Below, one piece after another: positions 1 to 6,159 of a stretch of 43,559 nucleotides of DNA. How positions within the stretch are numbered: position 1 is the stretch's first letter; each line of letters starts with the position of its first letter. A model generated the notes under the pieces. The model did not search any database, was not told where the DNA came from, and saw only the letters and a list, made by a program, of their open reading frames with translations. The stretch is from Clostridiales bacterium (GTDB lineage: Bacteria > Actinomycetota > Coriobacteriia > Anaerosomatales > SLCP01). The stretch spans positions 1 through 43,559 of the forward strand of contig JAGXSG010000012.1 in NCBI GenBank assembly GCA_018333995.1, written 5' to 3'. The translations under genes were made by a program, and so were the position numbers.

Positions 1-2
1 GC

Positions 3-290
3 TGTCGTCGCTGCGAGTGGGCGTGTCCGTACGGTGCCATGGTGCTTCAACCGGACACCAAGAAAATGGATAAGTGTGACGCATGCGCTGGGTTTAGCGT
101 TGCTGCGGGCGTGCCATCTGGCCCTCGTTGCGTTGAGGCGTGTCATGCGAAAGCGCTTGCCTGGGTTGACAAGGGCAGTGATTTTACAGTGGACGCAGCG
201 GAGCTACGGGTGGGCGGTGAGCACCTTGTGGCGAGGAGCGTGCTGACCAAGCCCAGTGTCAAGTTCATCAAAGTTCCAGGAGTTGACTGA
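3..290 (+). CDS. 4Fe-4S ferredoxin-type electron-transfer subunit (5' end outside window)
   Basis: This is the C-terminal 95 residues of an iron-sulfur protein that enters the window already in frame. The first visible residues form a CxxCxxxCP cluster motif ending in CPYGA. A KCDAC motif follows, then a proline-flanked CVEAC motif. This spacing is typical of the multi-cluster subunits (NrfC/DmsB/PsrB/TtrB type) that carry electrons between a molybdopterin oxidoreductase and a membrane quinone subunit. The stop is TGA at 288-290, and a long hairpin follows. The catalytic partner should lie upstream of the window, so the exact enzyme cannot be told. The subunit family is fairly sure; the substrate is unknown. 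Confidence 0.75.
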   Translation, partial: CRRCEWACPYGAMVLQPDTKKMDKCDACAGFSVAAGVPSGPRCVEACHAKALAWVDKGSDFTVDAAELRVGGEHLVARSVLTKPSVKFIKVPGVD

Positions 291-309
291 TCTCGATAGG
301 TCAGCGGCA

Positions 310-352
310 CGGGTACACCCGGTTGGCAGAACCTGCGGGCCGGGTGTACCCG
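310..352 (+). terminator. Long perfect hairpin after the ferredoxin gene
   Basis: A 13-bp perfect stem (310-322 with 340-352) encloses a 17-base loop that can itself fold a small GCAG/CTGC stem. It lies 20 bases past the stop of the ferredoxin subunit and about 60 bases before the next gene. No T-run follows, so it could be a weak or factor-dependent terminator, or an RNA-processing or stabilising hairpin inside the operon. Confidence 0.45.
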
Positions 353-410
353 CTCCCGTCACTGATCGGATAGGCGGAATGTTCGGTTGATCTGGAAGAG
401 CACCGACATA

Positions 411-1631
411 ATGTCACGAACCTTCGATCAGGCATCGATGCGGATCGATCGTTCTCGGTGCCTGAATCTTGGTTCCCGTGTGGAGTGCATGCGCTGCAGA
501 GACGCATGTGTCGAGGGGCTCCCCGATCCTCAATCGCTAGAGATCGTCGGCGAGCACCATAGGGCACGGTGCGACAGATGCGGTGCGTGCGCTTCTGAGT
601 GCCCGACGGGAGTCATAGAGCTACCGGATGATGGGTATGCTCGACGGTTGCCTCGATTGTCGCGATCTCTCATGCAGTGCTTGAGCGGAGATGGGGACGG
701 AAACGACACGCCGCTGATTGTCTCGTGTGGCGAATCGAGTTCGAGCGGGGAGCCTGGCGCTCACGGGGGATGCGTCTCATGGCTCGATCGGTCAGCTCTG
801 CTGCACCTGCTTGCGACCGTCGGCCGTCCGCTTCGCGTTGAGATTGGAGCCTGCGCCGAGGTTCAAGGCGTGAGGGCACGTGCGTGTGCTGAGAGGCTTA
901 CGCGGTATGCGGATTCGTGCAACACCCTGATGGAATCAATCGGGGTCCGATCAAGAATCACGGTGTCCCAAGGCGTGTTCTCGGCCCACTCACCGGCAGT
1001 TGATCTCGGAGAACGCCTGGATCGCGCCACGGCCATCCGTGAGGTGTTGCGGTGGGGTGTGACTGTACTGGACTGGAGAGGCGATCGCGATCAACTCACG
1101 AGCGCGCTGGGGGACGGGCATCGCGGGTCTGACAAGGTGAATAGACGGTTTGTCGCTGTGCTGGCCGTACGAAACCTGCTCGAACGAACAGGCGGGAGGG
1201 TCGCAACGGGTGATGGCCGTGAGGAATCCTCCGTCGGAGTGCTTTCCACCAGGGGGCCAAGAATCAACAGTGAGTGTTGTGTGGCCTGTGGTGCGTGTTC
1301 CCTTCTCTGTCCCACCGGCGCCTTACGCAGGATCGAAACAGAGGGTGACGCTGCGAGCGACTGGATGCTCACGCTTGATGTGAGGCAGTGTGTAGGCTGT
1401 GGTATTTGTGAGAAACAATGCGAGACTCCCGGCGCGATACGTCTGGCGGATCGTGGGACATCTGGAATGTGGAGAGATAGACCCATCATCTTGATTCGAC
1501 GCGATCGCGTTGTCTGCGACACTTGTGGTAGCGCGTTTCCGATCAGCCATGCGCCAGTAGACTCACCCGCCAAGGCAGCCCGATGTCCATCGTGTAGTGC
1601 GCGGGAGTCTCGGTTCAATGGATTTTACTAG
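411..1631 (+). CDS. Cysteine-rich multi-[4Fe-4S] protein with C-terminal zinc-ribbon-like motif
   Basis: The 406-residue protein is probably soluble: no signal peptide or membrane segment is evident. It has two ferredoxin-like regions. The first has C17, C26, C29 and C33 plus C54, C57, C60 and C64, the last set followed by PTG. The second has C290, C293, C296 and C300 plus C327, C330, C333 and C337. Between them (about residues 100-270) is a domain with scattered cysteines that I do not recognise. The tail has CxxC pairs near residues 369-372 and 393-396, resembling a zinc ribbon. ATG 411 follows a GGAAGAG 10 bases upstream; an in-frame TTG at 387 is the alternative start. It sits between a respiratory ferredoxin subunit and cytochrome genes, so cytoplasmic electron transfer or maturation of the redox enzyme is plausible. 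No named family is assigned. Confidence 0.7.
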   Translation: MSRTFDQASMRIDRSRCLNLGSRVECMRCRDACVEGLPDPQSLEIVGEHHRARCDRCGACASECPTGVIELPDDGYARRLPRLSRSLMQCLSGDGDGNDTPLIVSCGESSSSGEPGAHGGCVSWLDRSALLHLLATVGRPLRVEIGACAEVQGVRARACAERLTRYADSCNTLMESIGVRSRITVSQGVFSAHSPAVDLGERLDRATAIREVLRWGVTVLDWRGDRDQLTSALGDGHRGSDKVNRRFVAVLAVRNLLERTGGRVATGDGREESSVGVLSTRGPRINSECCVACGACSLLCPTGALRRIETEGDAASDWMLTLDVRQCVGCGICEKQCETPGAIRLADRGTSGMWRDRPIILIRRDRVVCDTCGSAFPISHAPVDSPAKAARCPSCSARESRFNGFY

Positions 1632-1674
1632 TCGAGCGCGCGAACGTTCTCGCGCACGTTTCACGGAGCGGGGC

Positions 1675-2337
1675 ATGGAAGCGAGACAAAAACATGGCCG
1701 CACATATGCGCTTTCGAGCACGTCATCGAAGGTGGCGGCGGTTCTGCTTGTGCTGATAGCGCTGAACGCGGCTCTCCTAGCCTGGCGTTGGGCGTCGGAA
1801 GCCAATCTGCCGCCCGGAAGCTACCATGAGTTTCACATCTCCGAGTGGCAACAAGCCAGCATCGCACGTCCCGACGATCCGATAGTCTGGTCAACATTGG
1901 GCGGCCTTTATGCAGCCGCTGGTCAACCGAGTAAGGCGCGGGCTGCGTTCACCAGGGCGGTGGAGCTTGACCATCGGAATTCGGCGGCGCAGATGTACCT
2001 GGCAGAGGTCGACATGCAAAACGAGGACTACGAGAGCGCACGTACTCGTCTACTGATTGCGGCCGAAGCTTTGCCTGATGGGGGCGCTCACCTGGCGTAC
2101 TATCGACTGGGAGAGCTCGAAGAAGCGACCGGAGACTTCGAGAAGGCGCTCGAACACTATGAGGCATCCATCTCGCAAAGTTCCACATACTGGAACGCGC
2201 ACTTCCGGGTAGCTGTGCTTCATGAGAGGGCCGGCAGGGAATCTGAGGCATTGGAGTCTGCGCAAAGAGCCGCACGTCTGGTACCGGACAATGACGAAGT
2301 GCGTGAGATGCTGTCCCGACTTCGAACAACCCCGTGA
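1675..2337 (+). CDS. Membrane-anchored TPR protein
   Basis: The 220-residue protein has one N-terminal membrane segment (about residues 18-38). About three to four tetratricopeptide repeats follow, visible as recurring A-G-x-A-x-A-x-x-x-Y/F patterns and the W/Y...LG...Y pattern. These would form a helical protein-binding scaffold outside the membrane. ATG 1675 is preceded by GGAG at a 6-base spacing. An ATG at 1618, overlapping the preceding stop, is an alternative that would add 19 mostly Arg/Ser-rich residues. TPR proteins of this form (NrfG-like) assist cytochrome c assembly in some respiratory operons, and the cytochrome genes downstream make such a role attractive. That role is inferred from context only. 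Confidence 0.72.
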   Translation: MEARQKHGRTYALSSTSSKVAAVLLVLIALNAALLAWRWASEANLPPGSYHEFHISEWQQASIARPDDPIVWSTLGGLYAAAGQPSKARAAFTRAVELDHRNSAAQMYLAEVDMQNEDYESARTRLLIAAEALPDGGAHLAYYRLGELEEATGDFEKALEHYEASISQSSTYWNAHFRVAVLHERAGRESEALESAQRAARLVPDNDEVREMLSRLRTTP

Positions 2338-2375
2338 TGCATTCGATGGGCGGCCGACACCGATCAGGAGACTGA

Positions 2376-3461
2376 ATGAGTACTGAGGATCAAGCCGACA
2401 TACAAAAACGGCCGGAAGCTGCACTTCAGGACTCACGCCAATCACGGAAACGCGCACGTGGCTGGATCATCGTCTTGCTGCTACTGCTGTTGCTGCTCAC
2501 TTGCGTGTTTATGCAACTCTTGTTTCCTAGCAGACGCGGGCCGCTGGTGACCACGCCCGCCGAGGGACTCGTCCCGGTCTTCAGCATCTATGGACTCAAC
2601 GAACCCAGAGGAGTCGCATCGTTGCCGGACGGACGGGTCTTGATATCTGATACTGGAGCCCAGCGGGCGTATATCTACGACTCAAACGGAGTGCTTGTGA
2701 CACGCCTGGGAGGAGAGCTTCCGGCAAATCGTGTCTTCTCGGTCACGGGGTCGATGTATCAAGACGGCGTGGCGTACATATGCGACTGGGGTCTCAGGCG
2801 GGTATGGATGTTCGCAGAGGATGGCTCTGTAATCGGACACTTTCCGGAAGACCCATTGGCATCCGTCTATGGCGAAGGGGGATTCTTTCCCTATGACATC
2901 GATCGCATGGGCGATGAGTATCTCGTCGCCACTAGGACAGGGGTATTCCGGTTCGACCAGGCTGGAGCGTTGATCGGAAGATTCGACAGGGGCGAAGTGG
3001 ATGGCTTCGCTCCGAGACACATCACTGGACTGGAAGTCGATCCGCACGGGGAGTACGTGTGGGTCGCTGATTCGTTCAACAGGCGAGTGATCGCGTATGA
3101 CCGTTCTGGAAATCCGGTGTGGTCGCTGGGTCGTCCGGACGTTGACGGGGAGATCGTCAGCTTCTTCGGTCTACCCCGCGACGTAGCGTACACAGACAGG
3201 GGACTTCTCGTAGCCGACGCGTTCCGGCACGAGCTTTATCTGTTCGACAGAGCGGGTTCCCTCATCGGCGTATATGGTAGACGGGGGACGGCGGACGCAG
3301 AATTCAACTTCCCGGAATCGATCTCGATTGCGTACGACGGTTTGCTGAACGTCGCTGATCGTGCCAACGATAGGGTACAGGTGTTGAGGCTAGGTGACCC
3401 GCTCGTTCCTGGGTCCGAGCTGGTCGAGAAGTGGAAACAGGGAATCACCCGGTATGAATGA
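2376..3461 (+). CDS. Membrane-anchored NHL-repeat beta-propeller protein
   Basis: The 361-residue protein starts with a charged, Arg/Lys-rich cytoplasmic stretch and a leucine-rich membrane segment (about residues 28-48). Then come about six NHL-type blades, seen as repeated G-V/I-A...G-x-L/V-x-V-A/S-D-x...N-x-R-V-x-x-Y/F patterns with aromatic strand ends. The propeller would lie outside the membrane. ATG 2376 has CAGGAG five bases upstream. NHL propellers are frequent neighbours of multiheme cytochromes in metal-reducing bacteria, where they are thought to serve as structural or docking parts. That role is inferred here. The next gene starts within its last codons, which indicates translational coupling. 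Confidence 0.8.
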   Translation: MSTEDQADIQKRPEAALQDSRQSRKRARGWIIVLLLLLLLLTCVFMQLLFPSRRGPLVTTPAEGLVPVFSIYGLNEPRGVASLPDGRVLISDTGAQRAYIYDSNGVLVTRLGGELPANRVFSVTGSMYQDGVAYICDWGLRRVWMFAEDGSVIGHFPEDPLASVYGEGGFFPYDIDRMGDEYLVATRTGVFRFDQAGALIGRFDRGEVDGFAPRHITGLEVDPHGEYVWVADSFNRRVIAYDRSGNPVWSLGRPDVDGEIVSFFGLPRDVAYTDRGLLVADAFRHELYLFDRAGSLIGVYGRRGTADAEFNFPESISIAYDGLLNVADRANDRVQVLRLGDPLVPGSELVEKWKQGITRYE

Positions 3462-4002
3462 GCCGCGGAAGCGTTTGGGTACCAACAGGCGGGGCACGCA
3501 TCCATGGCTGAGGACGCTGCTGGTCTTGTTGGTGGTCTTGCTTGTGACGTCCTGCGGTTTGGCGCTGTTGTGGCCTGTCCCGGTAGAGATGCAGGCCGAT
3601 AGACGTGGTGAAGCGCGTCCGATCGCAGGCACCGGAACTGTGAGCATCGTCGAAGCACAGGTGCGAATCGCGGAAGAGGTCCCGCTCAGCAGCCGAGCGC
3701 TTCCGCTTGCGGTGTCAGTAAGGCTCAACAATGCTGGCGCGGTTCGCGCCTTCGACTCCAACTGGGTTCGAATCGAGATTGATGGCACGACGTTGCTCCC
3801 GCTCTCGGAGGGCCGGGACGGAGTCTCCCTGGTTGCTCGGGTGCCATCTAGCCTGAAGGAGGGCGTGTCCGAGGCGATCACCGTGGTGTTTGCGGTTCCC
3901 GCAGGTTCCACCGAAGCAACCGTCGTCGTGCAGCCAGGGGAAGTGCGGCAGGCCGATGCGAGTAGAGTCGCTGTGAGCATTGTGGCGGTGACCGGGCGAT
4001 GA
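3454..4002 (+). CDS. Small membrane-anchored or lipoprotein of unknown function
   Basis: The 182-residue protein has a basic N-terminus, a hydrophobic segment (about residues 21-41) and a VTSC stretch that could be a lipobox. The residues after that Cys stay hydrophobic, so a plain membrane anchor is equally likely. The rest is a predicted beta-rich extracytoplasmic domain (about 70-180) with an N-N-A-G turn and alternating hydrophobic residues, possibly an Ig-like or DUF4352-like fold. I do not recognise a family. Its ATG overlaps the end of the NHL gene by 8 bases and its stop overlaps the first cytochrome start by 4, so it is made together with the cytochromes and probably belongs to the same complex. 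Confidence 0.65.
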   Translation: MNEPRKRLGTNRRGTHPWLRTLLVLLVVLLVTSCGLALLWPVPVEMQADRRGEARPIAGTGTVSIVEAQVRIAEEVPLSSRALPLAVSVRLNNAGAVRAFDSNWVRIEIDGTTLLPLSEGRDGVSLVARVPSSLKEGVSEAITVVFAVPAGSTEATVVVQPGEVRQADASRVAVSIVAVTGR

Positions 4003-4493
4003 GCGTGATAACGGTTAGGGCCCTGTCCGCCACAGTCTGGGCTGCGATTGGCATTGCGGCGGTCGCATCGCTGGTCGTCACCTCTTGGTATGCGGTGGCC
4101 GAACAGCGTCCCGAGAACCATACGTCGCAGTGGCAGTGGCTTCATGGTCGAGAGGCCGTTCGAAATCTGGAAAGCTGTAACACGTGCCACGATTGGTTCT
4201 CGTGTCAGACATGCCACTTGGCGCAGTGGCCACACGAAGAGGACTGGCAGGAGGTGCACGGACCGGAGGCGCAAAGGCTCGAAGGGCGAGGCTGCTACAT
4301 GTGCCACAGGGAGTCGTACTGCAACCCGTGTCACGGCGGGGTGAGAATGCCTCATCCCGACTCTTTCCTCAGCACACACCCGGATTCCGGCTATCCCGAA
4401 CAGGCGTGTCAAGTCTGTCATCTCCAGCGGGAGTGCGAAACATGCCATCGGGAGCATGACGCGCATCGTTCAGGGGGCGTGAAAGGACCATGA
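3999..4493 (+). CDS. Membrane-anchored hexaheme c-type cytochrome
   Basis: The 164-residue protein has an N-terminal membrane anchor (about residues 9-30) and six CxxCH haem-attachment motifs at C60, C69, C99, C108, C137 and C146. They form three tandem pairs, each with exactly four residues between the His of one motif and the first Cys of the next. Extra His residues (for example H41, H49, H87, H119, H127, H153, H156) can serve as distal ligands for bis-His haems. It should face outside the membrane and carry electrons. It is coupled by ATGA overlaps to the gene before and to the nonahaem cytochrome after it. It is short for a NapC/NrfH quinol dehydrogenase and does not show that family's layout, so its redox partner is unknown. 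Confidence 0.88.
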   Translation: MSVITVRALSATVWAAIGIAAVASLVVTSWYAVAEQRPENHTSQWQWLHGREAVRNLESCNTCHDWFSCQTCHLAQWPHEEDWQEVHGPEAQRLEGRGCYMCHRESYCNPCHGGVRMPHPDSFLSTHPDSGYPEQACQVCHLQRECETCHREHDAHRSGGVKGP

Positions 4494-5329
4494 GCCAAGG
4501 GCGTACGAGGACCCTATACGCAGTGGCCGGGATACTGGGGCTCTTCGCGCTCATTCTCGGTGTTGCCCTGGCTATGGCCATCGCGTATCCGAAGGCATCC
4601 CGAGCATTGTTCGCTGAGGCCGTGGCGATTCACCCATCGCTCACGTTGGCCGTCGCGAGGGTGAATGAAATTGGAGACGCGCTACTCCTGCGGGCACAAG
4701 AAGGATGGGAGTACAGGTTCGTTGGAACATATCGGAGCGTGATTGGCGTGCCGGTGACGGTGATAGACGAACAAGAGCCGCACGATACATTCCCGGAACA
4801 GGAGTGTCTTGAGTGCCACCCGTACTTTCGTGAGCGCCCATTGTTCTCCGTGGTCTACTTCTCCCACGAGTCTCACGCTCCCGGCGGATCGCGTTGTACG
4901 AGCTGCCACGTTCTTGACGGCCCGTTGCGCTGTGTTCCTCCAAAGATGTCTGGTTGCGGCGAATGTCATATCGAGGTCTCAGACGGGGAGTCGTGCAACA
5001 CGTGTCATCCGTACGGCAGTCTCTTCCATGGAGCTGCGCTGGCGGGAGACCGAGAGATCGGCACGCAGTGCGTGACGTGCCATCTTCCGGCTCGGCTGGT
5101 GGACGGTGCCCGAGAGATGGGTCTGCCCGCGCTCGATGCGCCCCAGGAGTCCTGCCGCCACTGCCATCAGTCCGCCTTCTGTGGCAGTTGTCATCCCTCA
5201 GGTCACCAGAGGACATACGCAAGAAGTCACGCCGCGGAGATGCGCGAGGGTGAAACGACTCCTACGCAGTGCTACGGGTGTCACTCGCCGAGAGGCTGCG
5301 TGAGTTGTCACTCTGGGATCAGACGGTGA
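4490..5329 (+). CDS. Membrane-anchored nonaheme c-type cytochrome
   Basis: The 279-residue protein has a single N-terminal membrane segment (about residues 10-32) and about 70 residues of haem-free extracytoplasmic sequence. Nine CxxCH motifs follow (CLECH, CTSCH, CGECH, CNTCH, CVTCH, CRHCH, CGSCH, CYGCH, CVSCH). The last four form two pairs with the same four-residue spacing seen in the adjacent hexahaem protein, suggesting that the two share an ancestral module. A YFSHESH segment gives candidate distal His ligands. The ATG overlaps the previous stop (ATGA). Together the two cytochromes would hold 15 haems outside the membrane, enough for a nanometre-scale wire. Electron transfer is clear; donor and acceptor are inferred. 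Confidence 0.88.
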   Translation: MSQGRTRTLYAVAGILGLFALILGVALAMAIAYPKASRALFAEAVAIHPSLTLAVARVNEIGDALLLRAQEGWEYRFVGTYRSVIGVPVTVIDEQEPHDTFPEQECLECHPYFRERPLFSVVYFSHESHAPGGSRCTSCHVLDGPLRCVPPKMSGCGECHIEVSDGESCNTCHPYGSLFHGAALAGDREIGTQCVTCHLPARLVDGAREMGLPALDAPQESCRHCHQSAFCGSCHPSGHQRTYARSHAAEMREGETTPTQCYGCHSPRGCVSCHSGIRR

Positions 5330-5372
5330 TGTTTTACTTGGTTTGCACGGTTATGACAGGGAGCGATAAGTG

Positions 5373-6155
5373 ATGCGACAGTCGTGTGGACGTGGATTAC
5401 TCAACCGGCCGATTCTGTACGCGGGTCTGGTGTTGCTCTTTCTGGGCGGCCTTGGGGTGGGATGGCTGGTGTTCTGGAATGCAGACGAGAGGGCGACGGA
5501 CGGTTTGACACGCGAGGGGGGGCTTGCCGAGGGGAATCAGGCGAACCGTGTGCAGGGCTCGGAAGGTGGGCCCGATGAGCCACCAGATCGCGGCGCGGCG
5601 GCCACCGGTACTACTGAGGAGACGCCGCAGGGTTCGGCGACAGGCGCCCCCGCTGAGGTGTCGAGTGACCAGGAGCAGGCAGCTGAGCCTCCGGCCGGAG
5701 GCGGCAGTCCCCGGCGGCCAGCTCCGTCTGGCTTCTTGCAGACGGGGTTCGGACCTGCCGCGGCGCAGTCGAACCTTGCGGGGGCGACTCGCATTGGCGA
5801 GGTGTCGGTCGATGGCGACACGCTGACTGCGGAGTACTCTGGGGGAGAGGCGGTAGGATTCGACATGCTGTTCTTATCGGTGAAACGAACCGCTTCGGCG
5901 GCTGACGCATCGTCCGAAGCAGAGACGCTCATCCACTCGTTTCCGGTGAAACAGCTGTCATATACGTGGGGAGGCAGGAAGATTCGCCAGGCCATGAATG
6001 ACGAAGGAAGACCGACCCAGTTTCCGCCGCTGGTCTGTTTCGTGTGGACTGAAGGGCGCTTCGCAATCAGGGTGGTCGTTGCGCCACTCGCGCCGGATCG
6101 GGTCGTCGACGCACGGCAATCCGCCCTAAAGTTCATCGACGCGTTGCCGTACTAG
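5373..6155 (+). CDS. Anchored protein with low-complexity stalk and unknown C-terminal domain
   Basis: The 260-residue protein has a membrane segment (about residues 14-34). A Gly/Ala/Pro/Glu/Thr-rich linker follows (about 35-120) of the kind that spans a cell wall. A C-terminal domain of about 140 residues contains an exposed-looking TWGG turn, a single Cys and a beta-strand-rich end. No family is recognised; a DUF4367-like fold is only a guess. GGGAG lies nine bases before ATG 5373, and an in-frame GTG at 5370 would add one residue. The gene lies between the 9-haem cytochrome and the CWB2 propeller protein, so a structural role between membrane and wall is plausible. Confidence 0.65.
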   Translation: MRQSCGRGLLNRPILYAGLVLLFLGGLGVGWLVFWNADERATDGLTREGGLAEGNQANRVQGSEGGPDEPPDRGAAATGTTEETPQGSATGAPAEVSSDQEQAAEPPAGGGSPRRPAPSGFLQTGFGPAAAQSNLAGATRIGEVSVDGDTLTAEYSGGEAVGFDMLFLSVKRTASAADASSEAETLIHSFPVKQLSYTWGGRKIRQAMNDEGRPTQFPPLVCFVWTEGRFAIRVVVAPLAPDRVVDARQSALKFIDALPY

Positions 6156-6159
6156 GGAG

